From Rhodoplanes elegans (lineage in GTDB: Bacteria > Pseudomonadota > Alphaproteobacteria > Rhizobiales > Xanthobacteraceae): 64,000 nucleotides of DNA. Position 1 is the first letter of the stretch, and each line of letters starts with the position of its first letter. The stretch spans positions 1-64,000 of the forward strand of contig NZ_NHSK01000164.1 in the NCBI RefSeq assembly GCF_016653355.1, read 5' to 3'. The notes beneath the pieces are model-generated. The model saw only the letters and a program-made list of their open reading frames with translations, was not told where the DNA came from and searched no databases. Positions 27,535 to 40,426 of this stretch are shown here, piece after piece. The translations under genes and the position numbers were made by a program.

Positions 27535-28302
27535 TCAGGCGCTCGGCTCGGCGGGCCGCGGGCTCGCGTCGAGCCGCTTCATGCTGCTCTGATAGCTGTA
27601 CCGACCGGCGGGATGGATGCTCAGCGACACCTCGGCCAGCATGCCGGGGCTAAGGATGTACTGCCGGCGGATCGAGAGGGCGTGGCTCTGCGGCGCCGCG
27701 CGCAGCACCGTCGCGAGGTCGTCCGGGACGCCCACCGCCGTGATGGTCTGACGGATCTCGCTGATCGAGCGGCCCGAGATCGACTCGAGCAGCGTCCCGA
27801 AGATGGCGACGTGGTCCTCCATCCGGGCCTGTACGGCGGCGCTGAAGCTGGCGTGGATATAGACGTCGGTCCAACAGATCGGCGTCTGCGTGGCGTCGTC
27901 GGGGATCAGCCGCACGAAGGAGATCCGGAGCCAGCGCTGCCCGGGCCGGCAGCCGAGGCGCGCCGCGAGGTCGTCGTCGGCCACGACCTCGCCGACGGCC
28001 TGGATGCGGCGCACGGTCTCGACGCCGAACTGCTGGACGGCCTCGATCGAGCCCAGCGTGTGCGAGAAGGTGCCGGTCCGGTCCGCCGCCGGCAGCGCCT
28101 CGACCCGGGTTCCCGCGCTCTTTCGCCGGCTGACCAGTCCCGAGTTCTGGAGCTCCTGCATGGCGGCGCGGACCGTCGCGCGGCTGACCGCGAACTGCTT
28201 CGCGAGATCGTTCTCGTTGGGAAGGAACGAGCCGACGGGGTGGCGCCCGTCGGCGATCGCCGCCGTGATCGCCCGCGCCACAAAGGCGTAACGCGTTTCC
28301 AA
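27535..28302 (-). CDS. GntR family regulator, HutC type (UTRA domain)
   Basis: 255 residues. An N-terminal winged helix (about residues 1-70: FLPNENDLAKQFAVSRATVRAAMQEL with GLVSRRKSAGTRV) is followed by a UTRA effector domain (about 90-240) of the HutC/FarR class, which senses small metabolites. It is divergent from the lyase/TctC/fumarase operon, and the 263-bp shared promoter region holds a perfect 14-bp-arm palindrome (28390-28419). It is therefore probably the operon's repressor, and may repress itself. The stop is 24 bp from lpxB, tail to tail. Confidence 0.92.
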   Translation of the reverse strand: METRYAFVARAITAAIADGRHPVGSFLPNENDLAKQFAVSRATVRAAMQELQNSGLVSRRKSAGTRVEALPAADRTGTFSHTLGSIEAVQQFGVETVRRIQAVGEVVADDDLAARLGCRPGQRWLRISFVRLIPDDATQTPICWTDVYIHASFSAAVQARMEDHVAIFGTLLESISGRSISEIRQTITAVGVPDDLATVLRAAPQSHALSIRRQYILSPGMLAEVSLSIHPAGRYSYQSSMKRLDASPRPAEPSA

Positions 28303-28376
28303 GAACGTTCTCCTTCGGCGCAGTCACGCGCGGTCAGCTCAAGACACCCGACGCGGGCGGAACGTCAAGACAGGGC

Positions 28377-28405
28377 TTGACGGTCGGGCTATGTCCGTAC
28401 ATAGT
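28377..28405 (+). promoter_or_regulatory. Promoter of the lyase-TctC-fumarase operon
   Basis: TTGACG (28377-28382), a 17-bp spacer, and CATAGT (28400-28405); five and four matches to the sigma-70 hexamers. The -10 element lies inside the palindrome at 28390-28419, so bound repressor would block polymerase. The untranslated leader to ATG 28566 would be about 150 nt. Confidence 0.55.
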
Positions 28406-28419
28406 TATGTACGGACATA
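28390..28419. promoter_or_regulatory. Palindromic operator, likely for the adjacent GntR regulator
   Basis: TATGTCCGTACATA (28390-28403), GT, TATGTACGGACATA (28406-28419): both 14-bp arms match perfectly. A further half-site, GTACGGAC, lies at 28427-28434. AT content is far above the surroundings. It sits between the divergent gntR and lyase genes and covers the predicted -10 element. Confidence 0.75.
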
Positions 28420-28565
28420 AAAAGAAGTACGGACCATCTCCCGATCGACCGTCCCGCGACCGCGCCTCCGCGGCCCGTCGGTGCCGATCGAGACCAGCTC
28501 TCCCCTCGACCCTCCGACCGACCCGGTGCCCAGCCGTGTCGGCCCCGACCCGTGCGAGCCCGACC

Positions 28566-29954
28566 ATGCAGGTGCGCCCCACCGCGACCACCGTCCTCGA
28601 TTCGATCCTGTATCGCGACGCGTTCGGCACCCCCGCGATGCGGGGCGTCTTCTCCGATCTCGCCCGCGTGTCCCGCTATGTCGAGGTCGAGGTCGCCTTG
28701 GCCCAGGCGGAGGCGCGGTGCGGCCTGATCCCGCCGGAGGCGGCGGCCGAGATCGCGCGGCTCGCCAAGGCCGAGGCTCTCGATTTCGATCTCCTGGGGA
28801 AGGAGACGGATCTGGTCGGCTACCCGATCCTGCCGCTCGTCCATCAGCTCGCGACCCAGTGCGGAGAGGCCGGCCGGTATCTCCATTGGGGCGCCACGAC
28901 CCAGGACATCATGGACACGGCCGTGGTCCTGCAGGTGCGCGATGCGCTGGCGCTGGTCGCGTCGGACGTCGACTCGCTGCGCGAGATCCTCGCCGGTCTG
29001 GCGCGGCGCCATCGCGGAACGCCGATGGCGGGGCGCACCCATCTGCAGCACGCGCTGCCGATCACGTTCGGATACAAGGCCGCCATCTGGCTGGCGATGT
29101 TCGACCGGCACGCCGAGCGGCTCGCCCAGCTCCCCCCCCGGGTTCTGGTCGGATCCTTCGGCGGCGCCGCCGGCACGCTGGCGTCGCTCGGCGGCGACGG
29201 GCTCGAGGTGCAGAAGGCGCTCTGCGAAGAGCTCGGCCTCGGCGTGCCCGTCTCGACCTGGCATGTCGCGCGCGACGGCTTCGCCGAAACCGTGAACCTG
29301 CTGGCGTTGATCACCGCCTCGCTCGGCAAGATCGCGCTCGATGTCATGATCATGGCGTCGACCGAGTTCGGCGAGCTCTACGAGCCCTTCACGCAGGGGC
29401 GCGGCGCGTCGTCGACGATGCCGCAGAAGCGCAACCCGATCTCCTCCGAGCTGATGCTCGCCGCCGCCAAGAGCGTGCGCCAGCACGCCGGGCTGATGCT
29501 CGACGCGATGATCCAGGATTTCGAGCGCGCCACCGGCCCGTGGCACGCGGAATGGATCGCCATTCCCGAGGCGTTCCTGCTGACGGCGGGCGCGCTCCAC
29601 CAGGCGAAGTTCGCGCTGGGCGGTCTCGTCGTCGACGAGGCCAGGATGGCCCGCAATCTCGGCCTCACCGACGGGCTGATCGTCGCCGAGGCCGTGATGA
29701 TGCGGCTCGCCCCCGCGCTCGGACGGCAGACGGCGCACGATGTCGTCTATGCGGCCTGCCGGGCCGCCGCCGAAGGGCAGGGCACGCTGTCCGACGTGCT
29801 CGCCCGTGATCCCGCCGTCGCCCGCCATCTCGACCGAGCCGCGCTCGACCGGCTCACGGATCCGGCGAACTACCTCGGTCTCGCGGATGAGATGGTCGAT
29901 CGGGTTCTCGCGAGCCGACCTCGGGATTCGGACAACCAGAACACGTCCCGCTGA
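28566..29954 (+). CDS. Fumarase/aspartase superfamily lyase, PcaB/adenylosuccinate lyase-like
   Basis: 462 residues. Three superfamily regions are visible: YLHWGATTQDIMDTAV (about 98-113), AGRTHLQHALP with the general-acid histidine (about 154-164), and the mobile loop GASSTMPQKRNPISSE (about 279-294). The C-terminal ADSL_C-type end (LTDPANYLGLADEMVDRVL) is typical of PcaB, 3-carboxy-cis,cis-muconate cycloisomerase. Enzymes of this group eliminate fumarate from, or cycloisomerise, carboxylated substrates. No other protocatechuate genes are nearby, so PcaB function is doubtful; a C-N lyase on a succinylated amine is an alternative. ATG 28566 gives the family-like start; no strong ribosome-binding site is visible. 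Confidence 0.85.
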   Translation: MQVRPTATTVLDSILYRDAFGTPAMRGVFSDLARVSRYVEVEVALAQAEARCGLIPPEAAAEIARLAKAEALDFDLLGKETDLVGYPILPLVHQLATQCGEAGRYLHWGATTQDIMDTAVVLQVRDALALVASDVDSLREILAGLARRHRGTPMAGRTHLQHALPITFGYKAAIWLAMFDRHAERLAQLPPRVLVGSFGGAAGTLASLGGDGLEVQKALCEELGLGVPVSTWHVARDGFAETVNLLALITASLGKIALDVMIMASTEFGELYEPFTQGRGASSTMPQKRNPISSELMLAAAKSVRQHAGLMLDAMIQDFERATGPWHAEWIAIPEAFLLTAGALHQAKFALGGLVVDEARMARNLGLTDGLIVAEAVMMRLAPALGRQTAHDVVYAACRAAAEGQGTLSDVLARDPAVARHLDRAALDRLTDPANYLGLADEMVDRVLASRPRDSDNQNTSR

Positions 29955-29969
29955 CGCCAGGAGGAAATG

Positions 29970-30946
29970 ATGAACGCCATCCGAGCCCTCGCCTTCGCCC
30001 TCGCCGCGCTGCCGGCGGTGGCGCCGGCCGCGACCGGGCAGACGTTTCCGAACCGGCCGATCATGATGGTCATGCCGTACTCCGCCGGCGGGCCGGGTGA
30101 CACGATCACCCGCCTCGTCGCGCAGGGCATGACGCAGACGCTCAAGCAGCAGATCGTCGTCGACAACACGTCCGGCGCCGGCGGCTCGATCGGCAGCGCC
30201 AAGGTGGCGCAGGCGGCGCCCGACGGCCATACGCTGCTGATGATCCATGTGAGCCACGCCACCAACCCGGCGCTCTATCCGAAGCTGCCCTACGATCCGA
30301 TCAAGGACTTCGAGCCGATCGGCCTGGTCGTCGACCTGCCGGCGGCCTTCGTGGCCCGGAAGGACTTGCCGCCCCAGACTTTCGCCGAGTTCCTGGCCTA
30401 CGTGAAAGCCAATCGGGAGAAGGTCAACTTCGCCCATGCGGGGATCGGCTCCTCGGCTCATCTGTGCGGATTGCTGTTCGGGAGCGCGATCGGGGTCGAC
30501 ATCACCAGCGTGCCGTATCGCGGCGCCGGGCCGGCTCTCAACGACATGATGGGCGGCCGTGTCGACGCGATGTGCGACCAGATCGTCAATGTCGTCCGGC
30601 ATGTCGAGTCCGGCGGCATCAAGGGCTATGCGGTCACCGGAAGCGAGAAGGCCGCGGCTCTGCCGAACCTTCCGACCGTCACGTCGGCCGGACTGCCGGG
30701 CTTCACCTACATGGTCTGGTACGGTCTGTTCGCCCCGAAGGGCACGCCCAAGCCGGTGATTGACACGCTGGTCGCCGCCCTGAACGAGGCCCTGAAGGAT
30801 CCGACCATCAAGGCGCGCCTCGCCGAGCTGGGCGCCGACACGGTGTCTCCCGAACGCGCCACCCCCGGAGCCCTCGCCGTGCATCTGAAAGCCGAGATCG
30901 ACAAGTGGGGCCCGGTCATCAAGGCCGCCGGCGTCGTCGGCGCACA

Positions 30947-30950
<4 letters not shown>
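29970..30950 (+). CDS. Tripartite tricarboxylate transporter substrate-binding protein (Bug/TctC family)
   Basis: 326-residue periplasmic binding protein. A signal peptide (about 1-22, ending PAATGQ) precedes the Bug hallmarks FPNRPIMMVMPYSAGGPGDT, VVDNTSGAGGSIGSAKVAQ, ANREKVNFAHAGIGSSAHL, VPYRGAGPALNDMMGGRVD and the C-terminal LFAPKGTPKPVIDTL. These proteins bind carboxylates such as citrate, aspartate or nicotinate. AGGAGG at 29959-29964 sits five bases before ATG 29970 (ATG 29967 also possible). No TctA/TctB membrane subunits are present in the window, so it is an orphan receptor here. It overlaps the fumarase start (ATGA). Confidence 0.93.
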
Positions 30951-32370
<1,420 letters not shown>

Positions 32371-32374
<4 letters not shown>

Positions 32375-34683
32375 GCCGCGGCCGCCACAGGGGGCGGGCC
32401 GGCGAGGCGCTCGACCTCGTCGGCGCTCAGCACCACCCCGTCGAGGCCGAGGCCGGTGAACTCGGTGTTGACCCAGATCACCCGGGCGCGCAGGCGCCGG
32501 CCCTCCACCTCGACCTCGCAGACGCCGTTCGGGGCGAGCCCCGGCACGTTGCTGATGCGCAGCCCCGTGGTGCCGAGATCGATCATCCGGCTCGGGTGCG
32601 ACCGGCCGTTCACCGTCACGGTGACGGCGCGGTCGCATTTGGAGCGGCTCTCGGCCCGACGGTCCTCGACCTCCTTGGCGAGCGCTGCGAGCAGCGTCTC
32701 GACCGCGCCGCGCAGGACGCGGGTCGAGCCGACGAGATCGGCCGCGGTGCTGTTGACCATCGCGGCCTCGGCATTGGTGCGCGAGATCGCGTCGGCGACG
32801 CCAGTGACGTTGCGGTCCACCTCGCTGAAGTCGACGTTCTTCGAGATCTGGCCGGTCGCGGCGTCCTGCTGCTCGACCGCGGCGGCGATCGAGGTGGTGA
32901 GGCCGGCGATCTCGTTCATCCGCACCGCCATGTCGGCGATCGCCCCGACCGCCTGCTGCGAGGAGCGCTGGATCTCGGCGATCTGGCGGGAGATGTCCCC
33001 GGTCGCCTTCGAGGTCTGGCTGGCCAGCGCCTTCACCTCGGAGGCGACCACCGCGAACCCCTTGCCGGCCTCGCCGGCCCGCGCCGCCTCGATGGTGGCG
33101 TTCAGGGCCAGCAGGTTGGTCTGCTCGGCGATCGTGGTGATCAGCGCGACGACGTCGCCGATGCGGGCCGCCGCCTCGGCGAGGCCGGACACCTCGGAGT
33201 TCGCCCGCGCCGCCACGGCGGCGGCGTCGTTGGCGATGCCGCTCGCCCGCGCGGTCTGGCCGGCGACCTCGCGGATCGAGGTGCCGAGCTCGCTGGTCGC
33301 CCCGGCGATCACCTGCACGGCGCCGGAGGCGTGGATCGAGGCGGCGACCGCGTCGTCGGCCTTGCGCGCCGCGACGGCGGCGATGTCGCCGAGCGCCGCG
33401 CCGGTCGTGGTCATGCGCGCGGCGCCGGCGTCGACCACGGCGAGCGTCCTGCCCACCTGATCGCGGAAATCGTCGATGATCGCCACGAGCTGGTGATGAT
33501 GGGCGCGCTTTTGCTCCTCGCTCGCCATCGTCTCGCCCTCGAGCCGGAGCCGCTGCAGCGCCGTGTCGCGGAACACCGCGACGGCCCGGAGCATCTCGCC
33601 GATCTCGTCGGTCCGGCCGACGCCGTCGAGGGCGACCGAGGTGTCGCCCTGGGCGAGCCGCAGCATGTTGTCGGTGAGGGCGTGGACGTCGCGATGGATG
33701 GCGCGTCCGAGCACGATCAGGAGCCCGATGGCGAGGAGCGCGATGCTGCCGCCGAGCAATGCCGACCACAGCAGGCTGTTGCGCGCCTCGGTCGACACCG
33801 CGGCGGTGGCGTCGCGCAGGCCGGCCCCGAACGTCTCCTCGAGCGTCTTGAGCGCGTCGATGCGCGCCGTCGACGTCGCCCACCAAGCCTTCGGGTCGAC
33901 CCCGGCGACCGCGCCCGAGGCGAGGCTGTCCTTGGCGGCGCGGCGGAAGTCGTCGACCGCCGTGTTGGTCGGCGAGGCATCGAAGGCCGCGAGCGCCGCG
34001 ACCGCAGTCGGCCCGCCCGCCATGCGGGCGACGCCGAACCAGTCGCCCTGGCGTCCGCCGAGCCGGGCGTAGAGCGTGTAGTCGTCGGGCGTGAAGCGGC
34101 CGGCCGAGAAGCCGCGCGCGCCGGTCGCCCGCTCCAGACCGGCGAGCTCCTTGGCCGCGACGATCGCCTTGTAGGACAGCGCCGCGCGGGCGATGCGGGC
34201 CTCGTCCGTCAGGGTGCCGAGGCGATCCAGGACGGCGATCAGGCGGTCGATCACGGCCGTGTAGCTGCGCGCCACCTCGACGCCGCCGATCGAGAACCCG
34301 TCGATCGTGGTGCGCAGCGGCGGCACCTGGTCGAGCGCGCCGGCGGCGTCGCGCAGCGCGGCGGCGAGCCCGGGATCGGCGCCGGCGACGCCCGTCACGG
34401 CGGCCCGGAAGCCGGTCGCGGCCGCGTCGGTGTCGCGCCGCTGGCGCGGCACGATGTCGGCGAAGACGGCGCCCTTCGACGCCGCATAGGTCGAGGAGGC
34501 GCCGCGCTCCTTCTGCAGCTCGTGGACGAGCCCGCCGATGGTCGGGGCGACCGTGACCAGCTCGGCGACGCGCTGCGTCTCGTCGAGCCGTGTCCAGGCG
34601 CCGTGCACCTGCACGGCGGCGAACACGCCGAGCCCGGCGACCGGCAGCAGCGACAGGATGGCGACCTTCATCGAAAGCTTCAT
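32371..34683 (-). CDS. Methyl-accepting chemotaxis protein with NIT sensor and C-terminal PilZ domain
   Basis: 770-residue inner-membrane receptor. TM1 is about 6-26; a periplasmic nitrate/nitrite-sensing (NIT) type domain spans about 45-295 ([20 protein letters not shown] is its hallmark). TM2 is about 304-325, then HAMP, then the cytoplasmic signalling hairpin whose tip is [20 protein letters not shown] (about 518-537). Residues 680-757 form a PilZ domain: RSKCDRA and DLGTTGLRI resemble the c-di-GMP-binding RxxxR and D/NxSxxG, with Ser replaced by Gly. ATG 34683 begins [10 protein letters not shown]. It probably couples nitrogen-oxide or related sensing to motility. Confidence 0.92.
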
Positions 34684-35014
34684 GAGACGACGTCGCGGCG
34701 ACCGGCCGCCTCCCGTGCGGACAGGATCGGTGAGAATGGCTGGACTGAACGGAAATGCGGACTGACGTCGGTGTCGCCCGGCAGAGCAGGGGCACGGCGC
34801 GCCGTGGCCTCGTAGCAAAAGCTATGATGTCTTGATTAATGGAGAGTAACGGGCGGTAATTTTAGGGTGTCTGGGGAAACACCAAGATGTTTTGTGCTTT
34901 CGCCTATTACAATTGGGCTATTTATACGGTGATACCTCTTTCGGGTGACCGATGGGCGGCGGCTATAGCTCCGACCGGCGACGCACCGGCGATCACGCGC
35001 CCGCCGGAAACGAA
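34684..35014. other. Non-coding gap between chemoreceptor and gltA, AT-rich core
   Basis: No gene is supported here. 34815-34950 is much richer in A+T than the rest of the window (for example TTGATTAATGGAGAGTAAC and GGGCTATTTATACGGTG). Upstream sequence of the chemoreceptor on the minus strand lies here, so it probably holds that promoter, but I cannot place hexamers with confidence. No tRNA-like cloverleaf was seen. Confidence 0.5.
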
Positions 35015-35039
35015 ACGGGGCGCCCCGTGGGCGCCCCGT
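35015..35039 (-). terminator. Rho-independent type terminator of gltA
   Basis: ACGGGGCGCC (35015-35024) and GGCGCCCCGT (35030-35039) form a perfect 10-bp stem with a 5-nt loop. Read on the minus strand it is followed by TTCGTTTCC, a short T-rich run, 40 bp after the gltA stop. Confidence 0.75.
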
Positions 35040-35078
35040 GCATCGTGATCCGACCGCGCGGGCCGGAGAGGTCTCGCC

Positions 35079-36386
<1,308 letters not shown>

Positions 36387-36667
36387 AGGCTCCTCGGATG
36401 TCAGGGGTCGAGCGAGCACACGCGGGCTCGCGCCGGCGGGCGGTCCACGGGGTACTTCTGCGCCCAGCCGAGCCCTGCGTACCGCATCTCGTGCAGTGCG
36501 GCAAGGTGACGCCACGGGCGCCGCGGACGCGTGGCTAAACGCTCGACATACAAGGCGATATGGGGACGTGACCGCCCTGCCGGAAGCGCCCGGGGCGGGC
36601 GCCGGCCGGTTGGCGTCATTGATCGCGATCAAACATCCGGCATCGGGCCGGCCGGACCGCCGTCCGT

Positions 36668-38143
36668 TCAGGCCTCGGACGCGACCGTCGCCAGGCCGGC
36701 CTGGTCGGTGAGGCGGCCGAGGCACTCCTCGCGGCCGAGCGTCGCCAGCACCTCGAAGATGCCGGGCGACGTCGCGCGGCCGGTGAGGGCGGCGCGCAGC
36801 GGCTGCGCCACGGCGCCGAGCTTGAGACCCTGCTCCTCGGCGAAGCTGCGCACCGCCGCCTCGGTCGCCTCGGCGGTCCACGGCTCGACCGGCGCCAGCG
36901 CAGTCGCGAGCCGTCCGAGCACGGCGCGGGCGTCCGCGGTCAGCAGCGCCTTCGCCTTGTCGTCGAGCGCGATCGGCCGGTCGGCATAGACGAAGCGCGC
37001 CTGCTCGACGAGATCGACCAGCGTCTTGGCGCGCTCCTTCAGGCCCGGCAGCGCCAGCAGCAGCTTGTCCCGCAAGGCCGGCGTCAGCTTGCGGGCGAGC
37101 TCGTCGCCCTGCGCCATGTGGGGCAGGAGCTTCTCGATCTCGGCCAGCAGGGCGGGCGCGTCGAGCTGGCGGATGTAATGCCCGTTGAGGCTCTCCAGCT
37201 TGGCGAAGTCGAAGCGCGCCGGCGAGCGGCCGATCTGGGGCAGGTCGAACGCCGCGACCATCTCCTCGGTCGAGAAGATCTCCTGGTCGCCGTGGCTCCA
37301 GCCGAGCCGGACCAGATAGTTGCGCATCGCCGCCGGCAGGTAGCCCATGGCCCGGTAGGCGTCGACGCCGAGCGCGCCGTGCCGCTTCGACATCTTCGAG
37401 CCGTCCGGCCCATGGATCAGCGGGATGTGGGCGAAGGTCGGCACCGTCCAGCCGAGCGCGTCGTAGATCTGCTTCTGGCGCGCCGCGTTGGTGAGGTGGT
37501 CGTCGCCGCGGATCACGTGGGTGACGCCCATGTCGTGGTCGTCGACCACCACGGCCAGCATGTAGGTCGGCGTGCCGTCGGAGCGCAGCAGCACGAGATC
37601 GTCGAGGTTCTCGTTCTGCCAGACGACGCGGCCCTGCACCTGGTCGTCGATCGCCGTCTCGCCGATGAGCGGTGCCTTGAGGCGGATCACCGGCTTGACC
37701 CCGGCGGGCGCCTCGGAGGGATCACGATCGCGCCAGGTGCCGTCATAGAGGCGGGTGCGGCCCTCGGCCCGCGCTTTTTCCCGCATGGCGTCGAGCTCGG
37801 CCTGCGAGGCGTAGCAGCGGTAGGCTCCGCCGGAGGCGAGCAAGGTCTCGACGACCTCTCGGTGCCGTGCTGCGCGGGAAAACTGGTAGACGGTGTCGCC
37901 GTCCCAATCGAGGCCGATCCAGGCGAGGCCGTCCAGGATGGCGTCGATCGCGGCTTGCGTGGAGCGCTCGCGGTCGGTGTCCTCGATGCGCAGCAGCATC
38001 TTGCCACCGCGGGCGCGGGCGTAGAGCCAGTTGAACAGCGCCGTGCGGGCCCCGCCGATATGTAGGAAGCCGGTCGGGGAGGGGGCGAATCGGGTGACGA
38101 CGGTGTCTTGCGTCACGGTGTCTTGCACGGCGGTGTCGGACAC
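36668..38143 (-). CDS. gltX: Glutamate--tRNA ligase
   Basis: 491-residue class I synthetase. HIGH-type motif in [25 protein letters not shown]-type motif in [15 protein letters not shown], and the C-terminal anticodon-binding helices. It charges tRNA-Glu; whether it also mischarges tRNA-Gln cannot be seen, but the presence of glnS next door argues for discrimination. The conserved TRFAPSPTG is preceded by three pentapeptide repeats ([15 protein letters not shown]) encoded by 15-bp units at 38102-38146. The start is GTG 38143, within the repeat; GTGs at 38128 and 38116 are alternatives, all with weak ribosome-binding sites. It is divergent from glnS. Confidence 0.96.
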   Translation of the reverse strand: MSDTAVQDTVTQDTVVTRFAPSPTGFLHIGGARTALFNWLYARARGGKMLLRIEDTDRERSTQAAIDAILDGLAWIGLDWDGDTVYQFSRAARHREVVETLLASGGAYRCYASQAELDAMREKARAEGRTRLYDGTWRDRDPSEAPAGVKPVIRLKAPLIGETAIDDQVQGRVVWQNENLDDLVLLRSDGTPTYMLAVVVDDHDMGVTHVIRGDDHLTNAARQKQIYDALGWTVPTFAHIPLIHGPDGSKMSKRHGALGVDAYRAMGYLPAAMRNYLVRLGWSHGDQEIFSTEEMVAAFDLPQIGRSPARFDFAKLESLNGHYIRQLDAPALLAEIEKLLPHMAQGDELARKLTPALRDKLLLALPGLKERAKTLVDLVEQARFVYADRPIALDDKAKALLTADARAVLGRLATALAPVEPWTAEATEAAVRSFAEEQGLKLGAVAQPLRAALTGRATSPGIFEVLATLGREECLGRLTDQAGLATVASEA

Positions 38144-38146
38144 GAG
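38102..38146. repeat. Three 15-bp tandem repeats at the gltX start
   Basis: Units on the plus strand: GGTGTCTTGCGTCAC (38102-38116), GGTGTCTTGCACGGC (38117-38131), GGTGTCGGACACGAG (38132-38146). They are in frame with gltX and include its probable GTG start codon, so copy-number change would alter the N-terminus by five residues or move the start. Confidence 0.75.
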
Positions 38147-38407
38147 GCTCTCGGAAGGCTGTCGGCCGCGCGCGGCCGGGAAAACGGGCGCGCCCCTTTA
38201 GCACAGAAGTGCGGGCACGCAATCGACGCGTCGGGCGAGGGGCCGGGCGAGGCCGGCCGGCGGGGCGGGACCCCGGCCGGAGGGCAGGGGCCGATCGCCC
38301 TTGGCGCCCCTGCCCGAATTTGGCACAAGACCCGGATGTGTGCCGCTGCGCGCGACTCGTGCGGCGGTACGGGACCACGGGACACCGACGTCCACAGGAC
38401 AGCGACA

Positions 38408-40090
38408 ATGACGGCAGTCGAACCGGTCGCCGCCGAAGCGGGCCGCGACTTCATCCGCGACATCATCCAGGCCGACCTCGAAACCGGCCGCCGGAGCGAG
38501 GTCGTCACCCGCTTCCCGCCGGAGCCGAACGGCTATCTGCACATCGGGCACGCCAAGTCGATCTGCCTCAACTTCGGCGTCGCGGCCGAGTTCGGCGGCC
38601 GCTGCCACCTGCGCTTCGACGACACCAACCCGGTGAAGGAGGAGCAGGAGTACATCGACTCGATCGAGCGCGACGTGCGCTGGCTCGGCTTCGATTGGGG
38701 CAAGCATCTCTACTACGCCTCGGACTATTTCGAGCAGCTCTACGGCTGGGCCGAGCACCTGATCCAGGCCGGCAAGGCCTATGTCGACGACCAGACCCAG
38801 GAGGAGATCCGCGCCACCCGCGGCACCCTCACCGAGGCCGGCACCGACAGCCCGTTCCGCAACCGCTCCGTCGCCGAGAACCTCGACCTGTTCCGCCGCA
38901 TGCGGTCCGGCGAGTTCCCGAACGGCGCCCGCGTGCTGCGGGCCAAGATCGACATGGCGTCGGGCAACATCAATCTGCGCGACCCGGTGCTCTACCGGAT
39001 CCTCCACGCGCATCATCCGCGCACCGGCAACACCTGGTGCATCTATCCGAGCTACGACTTCGCCCACGGCCAGTCGGACGCGATCGAGCACATCACGCAC
39101 TCGATCTGCACGCTCGAGTTCGAGGACCACCGGCCGCTGTACGACTGGTTCATCGAGAACCTGCCGGTGCCCTCGAAGCCGCGCCAGTACGAGTTCGCAC
39201 GGCTCAACATCACCTATCTGGTGCTGTCGAAGCGGGTGCTGACCACGCTGGTGCGCGAGAAGTACGTCACCGGCTGGACCGACCCGCGCATGCCGACGAT
39301 CTCTGGGCTGCGCCGCCGTGGCGTGCCGGCCGAGGCGCTGCGCGACTTCGCCAAGCGCATCGGCGTCGCCAAGGCGAACAGCGTCGTCGACATGCAGATG
39401 CTCGACTTCTCGATCCGCGAGGTGCTGAACCGCACGGCCGAGCGCCGCATGGCGGTGCTCAAGCCGCTCAAGGTGGTGATCGAGAACTATCCGGAAGGGC
39501 AGAGCGAGACGCTCGAGGCCGTCAATCATCCGGACGACCCGGGCAAGGGCACGCGCAAGCTCACGTTCTCGCGCGAAATCTATGTCGAGCGCGACGACTT
39601 CCAGGAGACGCCCGTGAAGGGCTTCTTCCGCCTGTCGCCGGGCCGCGAGGTGCGGCTGCGTTGGGCCTATTTCATCACCTGCAAGGAGGTGGTGAAGGAT
39701 GCCTCCGGCGAGGTGGTCGAGCTGCGCTGCACCTACGATCCCGCGACCAAGGGCGGCAACGCCCCGGACGGCCGCAAGGTCAAGGCGACCATCCATTGGG
39801 TCTCGGGCGTCGACTCGATCCCGGCCGAGGTGCGGGTCTACAACAACCTGTTCAAGAACCCGGCGCCGACGCCGGCGACCTTCGCCGAGGACCTCAACCC
39901 GCAGTCGCTCGAGGTGTTGACCGGCGCCCGGCTGGAGCCGTCGCTCGCCGACGTGCCGGTCGCGCAGGCCGTGCAGTTCGAGCGCCAGGGCTATTTCTGC
40001 CCGGACGAGGACTCGCGCCCCGGCGCCCTCGTCTTCAACCGCACCATCGGCCTGCGCGACACCTGGGCGAAGGTGCAGAGCGGCGGGTAG
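38408..40090 (+). CDS. glnS: Glutamine--tRNA ligase
   Basis: 560-residue class I synthetase charging tRNA-Gln directly. Motifs are [20 protein letters not shown] (HIGH), [18 protein letters not shown], and the KMSKS-like [11 protein letters not shown]; the C-terminal half has the two beta-barrel anticodon-binding domains ([31 protein letters not shown]) and ends near [17 protein letters not shown]. There is no N-terminal or YqeY extension. Many Alphaproteobacteria make Gln-tRNA by the GatCAB amidotransferase route, so direct charging is worth noting. ATG 38408; divergent from gltX across 264 bp. Confidence 0.96.
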   Translation: MTAVEPVAAEAGRDFIRDIIQADLETGRRSEVVTRFPPEPNGYLHIGHAKSICLNFGVAAEFGGRCHLRFDDTNPVKEEQEYIDSIERDVRWLGFDWGKHLYYASDYFEQLYGWAEHLIQAGKAYVDDQTQEEIRATRGTLTEAGTDSPFRNRSVAENLDLFRRMRSGEFPNGARVLRAKIDMASGNINLRDPVLYRILHAHHPRTGNTWCIYPSYDFAHGQSDAIEHITHSICTLEFEDHRPLYDWFIENLPVPSKPRQYEFARLNITYLVLSKRVLTTLVREKYVTGWTDPRMPTISGLRRRGVPAEALRDFAKRIGVAKANSVVDMQMLDFSIREVLNRTAERRMAVLKPLKVVIENYPEGQSETLEAVNHPDDPGKGTRKLTFSREIYVERDDFQETPVKGFFRLSPGREVRLRWAYFITCKEVVKDASGEVVELRCTYDPATKGGNAPDGRKVKATIHWVSGVDSIPAEVRVYNNLFKNPAPTPATFAEDLNPQSLEVLTGARLEPSLADVPVAQAVQFERQGYFCPDEDSRPGALVFNRTIGLRDTWAKVQSGG

Positions 40091-40144
40091 GGGGACTTCA
40101 ACCCTCTCGCTTTGACTCCTCTGCCTTGCGCCGTCGGAGGTCTC

Positions 40145-40312
40145 GTGTCCCGGGCGCGGCGCAACGCGCCGCGAACCGGGACCCAGGGGCCACGGACGAG
40201 GGCTCGCCGTGCCGGTCGGCGTTCTGCGTCGTGCGGCCCGTCGTGCGGCCCTGGACCCCGGCTCTGCGGCGCATCAGGCCTGCGGCCTGCCGCGCCTGGT
40301 CCGGGGCACGAA
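40145..40312. repeat. Composite inverted repeat (GTCCCGG family) between glnS and comEC
   Basis: The left part GTGTCCCGGGCGCGGCGC..GAACCGGGACCCAGGGGCC (40145-40191) is answered by the right part GGCCCTGGACCCCGGCTC..CTGGTCCGGGGCAC (40246-40309) in inverted orientation, with inner hairpins (GCGGCGCAACGCGCCGC; CAGGCCTGCGGCCTG). It fills the 336-bp glnS-comEC gap together with an AT-richer stretch (40330-40400) that may contain the comEC promoter (TAGAAT at 40387). Confidence 0.75.
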
Positions 40313-40426
40313 GCTATCCGTTCCCGCAGGAGAACGGTGACGGACTATTTGTTTCCGTTGTGTTCATCCTGAGTATCCCGGAAAACTAGAATACGCTTCA
40401 GGCTCCAGCCAACCGCGGAGTGCCGC

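Noticed and set aside
28566-29954. Assignment of the lyase as adenylosuccinate lyase PurB
   Set aside because: The C-terminal end and the KRNP loop context fit PcaB-like members better, and no purine gene is near; the function is left open.
34815-34960. Possible tRNA or small RNA in the AT-rich gap before the chemoreceptor
   Set aside because: No cloverleaf with a T-loop GTTCNANNC or an acceptor stem could be drawn; it is more simply promoter DNA.
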